From JAFGPS01 sp964628465 (lineage in GTDB: Bacteria; Planctomycetota; Phycisphaerae; Sedimentisphaerales; Anaerobacaceae): 64,000 nucleotides of DNA. The notes below the pieces were generated by a model. That model was not told the origin of the DNA. It saw only the letters and a program-made list of their open reading frames with translations, and searched no databases. The DNA lies in NCBI GenBank assembly GCA_964628465.1, contig CAZVOA010000010.1:29255-93254 (forward strand), given 5' to 3'. Positions within the stretch are counted from its first letter, which is position 1; the number at the start of each line of letters is the position of its first letter. This document shows, piece by piece, positions 19,262 through 27,467 of this stretch. The position numbers and the translations under genes are program-made.

Positions 19262-20053
19262 ATGGCAAAAAGAATTAGTTTATCAGTAATTATCGCGTTA
19301 ATGTTCGTTTCTCTGAGTTGTAACAGCAATACCGTCAGTTCAGGTGGTGCATTACCTCCACGTACAAGCACACTTTATTACCCCGGTTCATTAGCAGACA
19401 TCGGTCCAAGTGCGGGCGAAATGGATATCGTTGACAAAGTAGAAGAAAGCAGAACAAATTATAAAAATTATCTGGAAGCACTCGTGGATTTCTATTCCAA
19501 ATCAGGAAATAATGAAAATTATCGAAATGCTTCGGCAGAGCTTCAAGCTTTGAATACTATGACCCAATATGATTATTTTAACGTACTTATTGGGGATGAT
19601 TTCAACCCTTCAATCCAGATAGTTGATGCTGACCTTCTTTATGAAAATGCTATGTTGGACAAAAAGAACGCACTGAAATATACAAAAGCCTTGATAGACA
19701 AGAATTTAGCCAGGTCCGCTTTAAATAAATTCAAACAATTGATTAAAACATATAGAACCAGTGATAAAATCGACGATGCCGCATATGAAGCCGGTGATAT
19801 TTTGGAAACCTTGGGTGATTATGCAGACGCTCTGGATTTCTATAAAGCTGTCTTCAAATGGAATCCTCAAAATACTTATCCTGCAAGATTGAAAGCCGCT
19901 CGTATTCTCGATAAATATATGCGTAATTATTCTGAGTCACTGCCTTTATATCGTCAGGGGATTGAGATTGAGGGAAGATATAACGACAACTTTGAGTTGG
20001 TAAAAAATGCAAAGGAAAGAGTAGCATCTCTGGAAAAAACAGTTGAACCATAA
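19262..20053 (+). CDS. TPR-containing lipoprotein of unknown function
   Basis: Lipoprotein of 263 residues; the lipobox is LSC (Cys20) at the end of a clear signal peptide. The mature part is mostly helical. Residues ~140-255 look like two to three tetratricopeptide units (DAAYEAGDILETLGDYADALDFYKAVFKWNP, split here as ALDFYKAVF and ESLPLYRQGIEIEG). This suggests a protein-protein adaptor at a membrane, with no enzymatic motif. It is a single-gene unit: its own promoter, an AAAGGAGG ribosome site and a strong terminator right after it. Confidence 0.65.
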   Translation: MAKRISLSVIIALMFVSLSCNSNTVSSGGALPPRTSTLYYPGSLADIGPSAGEMDIVDKVEESRTNYKNYLEALVDFYSKSGNNENYRNASAELQALNTMTQYDYFNVLIGDDFNPSIQIVDADLLYENAMLDKKNALKYTKALIDKNLARSALNKFKQLIKTYRTSDKIDDAAYEAGDILETLGDYADALDFYKAVFKWNPQNTYPARLKAARILDKYMRNYSESLPLYRQGIEIEGRYNDNFELVKNAKERVASLEKTVEP

Positions 20054-20098
20054 CTCATCATTAACAATTGTTAGACTTCTTTGTTTTACAGTACATTC

Positions 20099-20130
20099 GC
20101 GGACCTGTGTAAAATCAGGTCCGCTTTTTT
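20099..20130 (+). terminator. Rho-independent terminator after the TPR lipoprotein gene
   Basis: GCGGACCTG pairs perfectly with CAGGTCCGC across an 8-base loop and is followed by six Ts. It separates this gene from tilS, whose ATG is at 20148. Confidence 0.9.
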
Positions 20131-20147
20131 ATTAAATATGCGGTAAA

Positions 20148-21578
20148 ATGCTTTTCGAGTTAGAAAAAAAAATTGCTGATTTTTTGAAAGTAATTGAATT
20201 TCCAATTTCAAAAATCAATATATTGCTTTCCGTTTCCGGCGGTTCGGATTCTACTGCCCTGCTTTACGCTCTAAAGTCTATTCAATCTCAAAATATTTAT
20301 CCATTAAATTTGTTTTGCGCCCATATCAATCATCAGCTTAGAACAGACGCTGATAGCGATGAAGAATTTGTTGTTTCACAGGCACAGAAATTAAAAATTC
20401 CTGTAATAACAAAGCGGCTTAATGTCGAGAAATTTTCTCACGACAATAAACTTTCAATAGAAACCGCCGCTCGCCAATTGAGAATTGAAAACCTGATTGA
20501 AATTGCCAAAATTAACAACTGCAACTGGATAGCGACGGGACATCAAAAAAATGATAACGCCGAGACAATTATTCATAGAATGCTTCGCGGCACAGGTTTT
20601 CGCGGCCTTGCAGGTATCTGGCCTATGCGAAAATTTAACGAAAATGTGACATTTGTCAGGCCGCTTTTGTGTGCTACAAGAGAAGAAATAATCCAGTATT
20701 TGCAGCAAAAAAATATCAATTGGCATGAAGATTACACAAACGCTGAGTTTATATACACTCGAAATCATATCAGGCACAGATTATTACCAGCCTTGCAAAA
20801 ACAATGTAAATACTCACTTTTCGAGCAATTAACAGAATTATCTGTAAAAGCAGGAAATCTTTATAAACAGATTCGCATTAAAGCTGATGCACTCTGGCCG
20901 GAAGTCTCAGAATGCAATGAAGATAAAATAATATTGAAAAGAGAAATTGTACTTTCTCAATTACCTTCTGTTCAGATAGAATTAATTCGCAGGGCGTTAT
21001 CCGGCATAGGCTCCGGCGAACGAGAGTTAACTGCTGAACATTATGAAAAAATCTTAAAACTTATTAAACGTGCTTATTCTGGAAAGACAATCCAACTGCC
21101 AAACGGATATAATGTTCATTCGAAATATGAAAATATAATATTCTTAAATCGTCGTGAGGAAATTGCTCTCAACCAATCCCTATCTGTGATTATTAATATC
21201 CCAGATTCGATAAATTTTAATGAATTTACAATCCAGGCTTCCGTTATTGAAAAAGAACAAGCCGAATTAAAGAATTTCATGGAATCCAAAACATCTGATA
21301 TAGAATGGTTCGATTTAGATAAAATTAAGCCGCCTTTAATTGTTCGCTTCCGAAAAGAAGGCGACAGATTTATTCCATTCGGTCAGAAAAAAGAAAAGAA
21401 AATTGGCAAATTCCTCACCGCTCAACACGTCCCTGAAGAAATTCGTAACAAAACATTTTTAATTACAGATTCTGAAAAAATCATCTGGATTTGCTCTATT
21501 CGTACAAGCGAGCAAACCAGAGTCACATCAGAAACCAGAAAAATCCTGCAACTGCACATAACAAAAAATGCCGAGTAA
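20148..21578 (+). CDS. tilS: tRNA(Ile)-lysidine synthetase TilS
   Basis: Cytosolic enzyme that converts C34 of the minor tRNA-Ile(CAU) to lysidine using ATP and lysine, so that AUA codons are read as Ile. The PP-loop ATPase motif SGGSDST lies at residues 30-36. Further TilS signatures are HINHQLR, ATGHQKNDNAET, RGTGFRGLAGI and the RNHIRHRLLP segment. The 476 residues include the substrate-binding TilS central domain and the C-terminal TilS_C domain (FRKEGDRFIPFG...KIGKFL, residues ~398-470). It matches the longer E. coli-like form rather than the short Aquifex type. It is an essential gene and starts 18 bp after a terminator. Confidence 0.95.
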   Translation: MLFELEKKIADFLKVIEFPISKINILLSVSGGSDSTALLYALKSIQSQNIYPLNLFCAHINHQLRTDADSDEEFVVSQAQKLKIPVITKRLNVEKFSHDNKLSIETAARQLRIENLIEIAKINNCNWIATGHQKNDNAETIIHRMLRGTGFRGLAGIWPMRKFNENVTFVRPLLCATREEIIQYLQQKNINWHEDYTNAEFIYTRNHIRHRLLPALQKQCKYSLFEQLTELSVKAGNLYKQIRIKADALWPEVSECNEDKIILKREIVLSQLPSVQIELIRRALSGIGSGERELTAEHYEKILKLIKRAYSGKTIQLPNGYNVHSKYENIIFLNRREEIALNQSLSVIINIPDSINFNEFTIQASVIEKEQAELKNFMESKTSDIEWFDLDKIKPPLIVRFRKEGDRFIPFGQKKEKKIGKFLTAQHVPEEIRNKTFLITDSEKIIWICSIRTSEQTRVTSETRKILQLHITKNAE

Positions 21579-21591
21579 GAAACCCGGCATT
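21562..21591 (-). terminator. Terminator of the anti-sigma-like gene (minus strand)
   Basis: Read on the minus strand, AATGCCG pairs with CGGCATT over an 11-base loop and is followed by six Ts. The stem overlaps the end of tilS. On the plus strand the T run is missing, so it mainly serves the minus-strand gene. Confidence 0.55.
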
Positions 21592-21617
21592 ATTAAATTT
21601 AAATTATTACGGCACAT

Positions 21618-22790
21618 TTACCGAGGCAAATTGTCAGGTGAAACATCTTCTATGTGTAAATCGCCGTAAACAACTCGATAATCAGAAGAACCTTCCGGCT
21701 GATACCAGAAAACAGGTGTCTGAGCATCACCAAATATGACACCAGTTCCAATATACTTCCATGGGTTACCACTTAAATCCAACTTTTGCTGAAACAACAT
21801 GCCAAGTCCAACATTTATTCCCATTTTTGTACCTTCTTCTTCTGGAATATTCATCTGCTGCATTTTTCTGATAAGTACAGGCATATTTTCCATTGTAGCG
21901 TCAGTGTTTACTGCATCAGGAAAGACTCCATCACCAAGAATAGTTGCCCAGATACGCAGACTTTCTATAAAATCCTGCTCAGTGGCATTTCCAAGATTTA
22001 TTTGAGCGTCCTTTAATACATAACCTGAAGGTATATCCATGCTCACTAATGATTCCTCGACTTGAGCGTCGAACACGAAATTTTTCATCATGAATGCCAA
22101 ATCCTGTCCTCGATAAACTTCAATCCGTAATGGAATCGCGGTTTGAGAATCAGCCCAGATTGTGACTTGTTCATTTTGTCCTTTGCCTCTAAATCCGATT
22201 GCTTTCTGGCCGCTGATTATCTGTTCACCAAGTTTTTCGACCTGATCATCCTGAAATTGCCCAATGATTTGGCGAACGAAACCAATATAACTTCGAGTCA
22301 TATCTGTGAGGTCACCTTCGATATCTGCATAGAAAGCTGTTTTTGAAACATTTTCAAGCGACAGTAATTGCGCATTGTCAATATCAATAATCATAGTCAT
22401 TTCAGGCATGTTAGATATGGTTCTTCTGATTCGTGAACCAACAACAATTTCATGTATGACCATACTCGATTCATCGGTGCCTGATAACATGTCAAAGATT
22501 ATTGTTCTGGAATTTAGTATCGGTTCTACGACCTGTGCTATTGTAATAGATGTTTTGAATGGATTTATGCCAACTAAAACAGCGATGATTATGATCGCTG
22601 CCGCTGCAATTTTGATTACGGGACTTTTCATAATAATACTCCTTAAAGGAGGCGTTTGCACACCATGTTTTTGTGTTTTATTCATTTCAATCTCCTGAAT
22701 CACATTATTAAAAACCTTTTCACGTGTTTCAGAGTTGAACTTATAACGGTTTTCTTTAACAAGATTTTCAATTTCTTCTGACGGTCTCAT
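21618..22790 (-). CDS. Membrane protein, putative anti-sigma factor with LolA-like domain
   Basis: A 390-residue protein with a short cytoplasmic N-terminus (residues 1-52), one membrane segment (SPVIKIAAAAIIIIAVLVG, ~55-73) and an extracytoplasmic domain whose beta-strand pattern (ISGQKAIGFRG, ADSQTAIPLRIEVYRG) resembles LolA/RseB-like lipoprotein-binding folds. Its start overlaps the stop of the upstream ECF sigma gene by 4 bp (ATGA), so the two are translationally coupled. I infer that it holds the sigma factor at the membrane. The usual zinc-finger anti-sigma motif HxxxCxxC is absent, so the assignment rests on gene order and topology. Confidence 0.55.
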   Translation of the reverse strand: MRPSEEIENLVKENRYKFNSETREKVFNNVIQEIEMNKTQKHGVQTPPLRSIIMKSPVIKIAAAAIIIIAVLVGINPFKTSITIAQVVEPILNSRTIIFDMLSGTDESSMVIHEIVVGSRIRRTISNMPEMTMIIDIDNAQLLSLENVSKTAFYADIEGDLTDMTRSYIGFVRQIIGQFQDDQVEKLGEQIISGQKAIGFRGKGQNEQVTIWADSQTAIPLRIEVYRGQDLAFMMKNFVFDAQVEESLVSMDIPSGYVLKDAQINLGNATEQDFIESLRIWATILGDGVFPDAVNTDATMENMPVLIRKMQQMNIPEEEGTKMGINVGLGMLFQQKLDLSGNPWKYIGTGVIFGDAQTPVFWYQPEGSSDYRVVYGDLHIEDVSPDNLPR

Positions 22791-23332
22791 TTTTCTACCT
22801 CATTATTCATCAACGACCGCAATTTTTCCAAGCCGTATCGGTATTGGCTTTGAACTGTTTTTATCGAAACGTTTCTTATTTTCGCTATTTGTTTGAATTT
22901 AAGACCCCCGTGCAGACGAAGCACGATTACTTCTCTCTGCTCATATGGAAGTTCAGTCATCGCGCAGTTTAACTTCTCGAATTCTTCAACACAAATCACT
23001 GTCTGTACAGGATTGATAGATTCTTCCTGGATTCGTTCTCTTTGGTTTCCCAAAGAATTTTTATGACGAACACTCCTGCGGCTGTAATCATGAGAGCGAT
23101 TTGCGACACAAGTCAGTAAATAACCCTTTAAATTCTCTCTCAAATTGATTTTGTCCACTGATTGAGCGAGAGTAACAAAAACATCCTGAACGACATCCTC
23201 AGCGGCGGAAGGCTCATTGAGCAGGTTGGCCGCAAGATTGAGCAAATCGTCGGCGTATTTGTCATATATGGCCCGCAAAGCGTTCTTGTCGCCGGTCTTA
23301 AACTTCCACAATATTATCTTATCTTCGAACAT
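22787..23332 (-). CDS. ECF-type RNA polymerase sigma factor
   Basis: Sigma-70 family factor of 181 residues, the usual ECF size. Region 2 lies at residues ~15-85, with the core-binding and -10 recognition helices (YDKYADDLLNLAANLL, EDVVQDVFVTLAQ). Region 4, at ~120-175, has the helix-turn-helix (LPYEQREVIVLRLHGGLKFKQIA then VSIKTVQSQYRYGLEKL). Genes controlled are unknown; it probably drives its own operon with the overlapping membrane protein. Confidence 0.9.
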   Translation of the reverse strand: MFEDKIILWKFKTGDKNALRAIYDKYADDLLNLAANLLNEPSAAEDVVQDVFVTLAQSVDKINLRENLKGYLLTCVANRSHDYSRRSVRHKNSLGNQRERIQEESINPVQTVICVEEFEKLNCAMTELPYEQREVIVLRLHGGLKFKQIAKIRNVSIKTVQSQYRYGLEKLRSLMNNEVEK

Positions 23333-23500
23333 CTAAAATTCACTTTTCTGATATCAGAACAACCGATTGTACCTATATGACGCTCAATGGTTATATTTTA
23401 CTCTAAATAAAATATTTTTGTGTTTTTTTCATTACAAAGAAATACAATGGTTTAGTGAAACTTATGTTTTATTATATAAAATGATTTTGGAAGAATTATA

Positions 23501-24091
23501 ATGATAAGAAATATTTTACTGGCATTTATACCTCTTTTTGTGGCAGTTGATTCTTTTGGCGTGCTACCAATGTTCATATCTCTTACAAAAGACATCGAAC
23601 AAAAAGTGCGAACGAAAGTCATTATTCAGTCAATGATTACCGCGATAGTTTTATCAATTGGATTTGTACTTATAGGAAAGTGGATTTTCAAATTGCTCGG
23701 TATCGAAATGGGAGATTTTATGATAGCGGGCGGCGCGATACTGTTTTCTCTTGCTATTATTGACATTGTCAATCCCGCCAAGAAAAGACGAAACCCAGGT
23801 ACTGATTTTGGCGCAGTTCCGCTGGGAACTCCGCTTATAGCAGGCCCAGCCGTCCTGACAACTTCCATGTTGATTGTTACCGAATACGGCCTTTCTGCTA
23901 CAATTATTTCTATTATTGTCAATATTCTTTTTGTGGGTCTTATTTTCAGATCGTCTGAAATGATTTTGAAACTAATCGGGGAACCAATCTCAAAAGCACT
24001 ATCGAAAGTCGCCAGCCTTTTTTTAGCCGCAATCGCCGTTATGCTGATAAGAAAAGGCTTAATAGATATAATTTCTATGAGCCGATTCTGA
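23501..24091 (+). CDS. MarC family integral membrane protein
   Basis: Six-helix inner-membrane protein of 196 residues, the standard MarC/NAAT length. Typical motifs are the N-terminal FIPLFVAVDSFGVLPMF, GGAILFSLAIIDI and the re-entrant-like VPLGTPLIAGPAVLTTSM. Some archaeal relatives transport neutral amino acids; E. coli MarC has no settled role despite its name, so the substrate is open. It is monocistronic, flanked by minus-strand operons on both sides. Confidence 0.9.
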   Translation: MIRNILLAFIPLFVAVDSFGVLPMFISLTKDIEQKVRTKVIIQSMITAIVLSIGFVLIGKWIFKLLGIEMGDFMIAGGAILFSLAIIDIVNPAKKRRNPGTDFGAVPLGTPLIAGPAVLTTSMLIVTEYGLSATIISIIVNILFVGLIFRSSEMILKLIGEPISKALSKVASLFLAAIAVMLIRKGLIDIISMSRF

Positions 24092-24140
24092 CAAAGAGGA
24101 TTTACTGATTTATTTATATAGCTTTAAGTAAATTATTTTC

Positions 24141-25385
24141 TCAAACTTTACCAATAATCAGGCTGGCGTTATGGCCGCCGAAACCGAAGGAATTGCTTAA
24201 AGCATAATTTACTTTTCTTTCCTGTGGTTTCTTGGGGACAAAATTCATATCCTTTCCGCAGCGTTCATCCAGATTTTCAAGATTAATTGTCGGAGGTATA
24301 ATCGAATCGGTAATTGTCTTAGCACAGATTACAAGCTCGACCGCCCCGCTTGCACCAAGCAAATGGCCAAGACAGCTTTTTGTCGAACTGACCGCAAGTT
24401 TTGTAGCATGACTGCCAAAAACAGTACGTATAGCCGAACTTTCAGCAAGGTCATTAAGCTCTGTACCTGTACCATGAGCATTTATATAATCTATCTTTTC
24501 AATATCTAATTCCGCATCCGCAAGAGCCATCTTCATTGTCCTGGCAGCGCCACCGCCATCAGGCAACGGAGCGGTAATGTGATAACCATCATCTGTAGCA
24601 CCATAACCAAGAAGTTCGGCGTAAATTTTCGCGTCTCGTTTTCTCGCATGGCTTTCTTCTTCTAAAACAAGAACCGCAGCACCTTCAGCAAGAACAAAAC
24701 CTCCCCTGTCTCTATCGAAGGGTCTTGACGCTGACTTGGGATTTTCATTGAGCGTGCTTAAAGATCTTGCGGCACAAAACGAAGCCAATCCGACCGGTGT
24801 AACAGCCGCTTCGGCACCACCAGTAATCATTATATCGCTTCGTCCGGCAAGAATATTACAATAAGCTTCTCCTATAGCGTGATTACCAGAGGCACATGCG
24901 CTTGATACGCAGAAATTCGGTCCTCGCAAACCATAGGCGATTGCTATATTGCCGCTTGCCGCGTTCGACATAAGTCTCGGTACACAGAAAGGCGATACTT
25001 TGTTAGGTCCTTTTTCCACAAGCCTGAGATGCTGGTCCTCGATTTCCTTGATGCCGCCGATGCCGGTTCCAACAATTACACCTGTTCGGAAAACATCGAC
25101 TTTAGTAAAATCAAGCCCGCTATCTTCAATTGCCTGCTTAGCCGATGCTACGGCATATTGAGTGAAACGATCCATGCGTTTTATATCACGCTGATCAATA
25201 TACTTCGTAGCATCGAACTGTCTGATTTCGCCTGCGAAATGAACAGGATATGCGCTTGTATCGAATGATTCGATAGGGGAAACACCGCTTTTGCCTTCGC
25301 ACAAAGCAGTGAAAAGACCCTCTACACTTTCAGCTAAGGCTGTAATACAACCCAAACCGGTAATAACTACTCGTCTTTGTTTCAT
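24141..25385 (-). CDS. fabF: 3-oxoacyl-[acyl-carrier-protein] synthase II
   Basis: Condensing enzyme of type II fatty acid synthesis: it joins malonyl-ACP to acyl-ACP with release of CO2. It has 414 residues, the usual length. The Cys-His-His catalytic set is present: Cys164 in SSACASGNHA, one His in NAHGTGTELND and the other in SCLGHLLGASG, together with the C-terminal NSFGFGGHN loop. It lies 18 bp after acpP and is the last gene of the fabG-acpP-fabF run. Confidence 0.97.
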   Translation of the reverse strand: MKQRRVVITGLGCITALAESVEGLFTALCEGKSGVSPIESFDTSAYPVHFAGEIRQFDATKYIDQRDIKRMDRFTQYAVASAKQAIEDSGLDFTKVDVFRTGVIVGTGIGGIKEIEDQHLRLVEKGPNKVSPFCVPRLMSNAASGNIAIAYGLRGPNFCVSSACASGNHAIGEAYCNILAGRSDIMITGGAEAAVTPVGLASFCAARSLSTLNENPKSASRPFDRDRGGFVLAEGAAVLVLEEESHARKRDAKIYAELLGYGATDDGYHITAPLPDGGGAARTMKMALADAELDIEKIDYINAHGTGTELNDLAESSAIRTVFGSHATKLAVSSTKSCLGHLLGASGAVELVICAKTITDSIIPPTINLENLDERCGKDMNFVPKKPQERKVNYALSNSFGFGGHNASLIIGKV

Positions 25386-25403
25386 GCTATACTTATTCGC
25401 AAA

Positions 25404-25670
25404 TTACTGGCCTTTGGTTTGCATTACGCTTACGATATAATCGATTGCGGCACCAACTGTCTGGATTTTCTCGGCTTCCTCATCTGGAATGCTCATGTCA
25501 AACTCGTCTTCGAATTCCATGACTAACTCGACTGTATCCAGGGAGTCAGCATTCAAATCGTTGATGAACGAGGTTTCCTTTGTAATTTCCGATTTATCGG
25601 CGCCCATCTGCTCACTAATTATATCGATTACTTTATTCTCTATTGCTTTAACATCTATGTCAGAACTCAC
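25404..25670 (-). CDS. acpP: Acyl carrier protein
   Basis: Small acidic carrier of growing acyl chains. It has 88 residues, and the phosphopantetheine attachment site Ser43 lies in the canonical NADSLDTVEL. It begins with GTG at 25670, preceded by a strong GGGAGGA. It sits between fabG (140 bp upstream) and fabF, the classical gene order. The N-terminus is about ten residues longer than in E. coli ACP. Confidence 0.97.
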   Translation of the reverse strand: MSSDIDVKAIENKVIDIISEQMGADKSEITKETSFINDLNADSLDTVELVMEFEDEFDMSIPDEEAEKIQTVGAAIDYIVSVMQTKGQ

Positions 25671-25810
25671 TTTGTATTCCTCCCTAAATAAAACAGGAAT
25701 TATTAACTATCATACGAATTTCAATTTTCAGTTTAACAACACAATATTTTGATTTTGGGGCGTATATTACCACAAAAATTAATACAAACAACTATTTTTT
25801 TAAAAAATTT

Positions 25811-26548
25811 TTACATAGCCATTCCGCCGTCAACACAAAGTACCTGGCCGGTGATATAACCAGAGTCGTCATTTGACAGAAAAGCTACCGCTTTTGCGAC
25901 ATCTTCGACCTGTCCGAATCGACGTACAGGTATGACTTCTTTAGCGGCATCTTTCACCGCGTCAGGCAAACTTGCGGTCATTTCAGTCATAATAAATCCC
26001 GGAGCTATGCAATTGGCGGTAATATTCTTTTTACCTACTTCTCTGGCTATGGTTTTGGTCATTCCAATCAAACCAGCTTTACTTGCGGCGTAATTACTCG
26101 ATCCAGCCTGGCCCATTACGCCTGCGACGGAACTCATATTTACGATTCGACCGAATTTATTTCTTACCATTGACCTTAGAGCCACTGTAGTTGCCATAAA
26201 AGCAGCTTTAAGGTTGATATTCATTACTCTATCGAAATCATCCTCATTCATTTGCATCATGAGTTTATCGCGGGTAATACCTGCGTTATTTACTAAAATA
26301 CTGATTCCGCCGTATTCGGATGCCAATGATTCGAGAATTTCAGTCAATTTCGGTGTATCTGTGATATCGACTTTTTTGGTGATAACGGAATAACCCGCTT
26401 CTTTAACTACTTTTTCAAGTTCTTTGAGCTGTTCTTCGTTTATATCAAGACCTGCTACGATACGCCCCTGTTTTAACAATTCAAGGACTATCGCCCTTCC
26501 AATTCCCCTCGCCGCCCCAGTTACTACAGCCAACCTTTGCTCTGACAT
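25811..26548 (-). CDS. fabG: 3-oxoacyl-[acyl-carrier-protein] reductase
   Basis: NADPH-dependent short-chain reductase, the first reduction of fatty acid elongation. It has 245 residues. The nucleotide-binding motif TGAARGIG is at 10-17, NNAG at 87-90, and the catalytic Ser140, Tyr153 and Lys157 (YAASK) have the FabG spacing. EVIPVRRFGQVEDVA and the C-terminal ITGQVLCVDGGMAM are FabG-typical. It is the first of the three fab genes here; fabD, fabH and plsX are not in the window. Confidence 0.96.
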   Translation of the reverse strand: MSEQRLAVVTGAARGIGRAIVLELLKQGRIVAGLDINEEQLKELEKVVKEAGYSVITKKVDITDTPKLTEILESLASEYGGISILVNNAGITRDKLMMQMNEDDFDRVMNINLKAAFMATTVALRSMVRNKFGRIVNMSSVAGVMGQAGSSNYAASKAGLIGMTKTIAREVGKKNITANCIAPGFIMTEMTASLPDAVKDAAKEVIPVRRFGQVEDVAKAVAFLSNDDSGYITGQVLCVDGGMAM

Positions 26549-26717
26549 TTCTTAGTCTCCATACAATCCTGTATATTAAAAATCAGGAATTAAATTACTA
26601 ATTCACCCCTTTTAACATGGGTTTGATTCAAGAAGAATAGACTATATACAATAATCGCCACCTTGGCAATGTTTTTTTAACTTTTTTTATAAGAATACTA
26701 CAAAGAATATATTAATA

Positions 26718-27407
26718 TTACTTATCAGTTTTTTCTATATCAAATCCAGGACGTAGAAAAAATCGAGCATCGGGAAATGCTGACTCTACCAGAATTATTA
26801 AACGTTTTAAAATTACGAGCAAATCAAGAATCTCATCCTCCAGTTCTGGTAAATATGAGAGTAATCCAGCCCAGGCCGCAATAGAACGCTCAATTCCGAT
26901 TAGAGCAACTTTTGCCGAACCGTTTGTGTCATTTATTTCAACAATATCATTATCAGGATTTGTACCGGGTATATCAGCTTGTACATGAGAAAGAAAATCA
27001 TCCACCTTTGCTTTGAAATGGTCGTTATTTTCTCTAAACCAGTTATCAACCTTTCTGATATACTCCATTGCTATAATGCTATACGACTGCTGCTCCGCAA
27101 TTTCATAAATTTTATCTTCTTCAATTCTTATTTCATCACAGTCAATCTCGTTAAGATTAATTCCCATTTCGATGGCTTTTTCCTGCACCATTTCCAGCGT
27201 AACTGTAAAAATCTCATGCAGTTTATCCCAGAAAGCTTTATTGTTAATATCACGTGTTGCTGGATCGCAGAACTCCTTTTCGCTGATTTCGAAGTTCACA
27301 CAGTTTGATGTAAAGGGACACCTTTCGCACCATCTGTCACAATAATTGTAAATGCCAGGAATATATTGTGTTTTACTCGCTATTTTCCTTATGAATTCCT
27401 TGTCCAT
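26718..27407 (-). CDS. Hypothetical protein with N-terminal cysteine cluster
   Basis: Soluble protein of 229 residues that I do not recognise. The N-terminus has a compact cluster, Y-C-DRW-C-ER-C-PFTSN-C (residues ~23-37), with a further Cys ten residues on. The C-x3-C-x2-C-x5-C spacing could hold zinc or an iron-sulfur cluster. The rest is predicted helical and acidic, with no membrane segment. It stands alone between the fab genes and a secreted propeller protein. Confidence 0.6.
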   Translation of the reverse strand: MDKEFIRKIASKTQYIPGIYNYCDRWCERCPFTSNCVNFEISEKEFCDPATRDINNKAFWDKLHEIFTVTLEMVQEKAIEMGINLNEIDCDEIRIEEDKIYEIAEQQSYSIIAMEYIRKVDNWFRENNDHFKAKVDDFLSHVQADIPGTNPDNDIVEINDTNGSAKVALIGIERSIAAWAGLLSYLPELEDEILDLLVILKRLIILVESAFPDARFFLRPGFDIEKTDK

Positions 27408-27467
27408 ATTTAATAACTATTTTCTTGTATTCTATAATATATTCCATCTTTGAAGATATTATAAACA

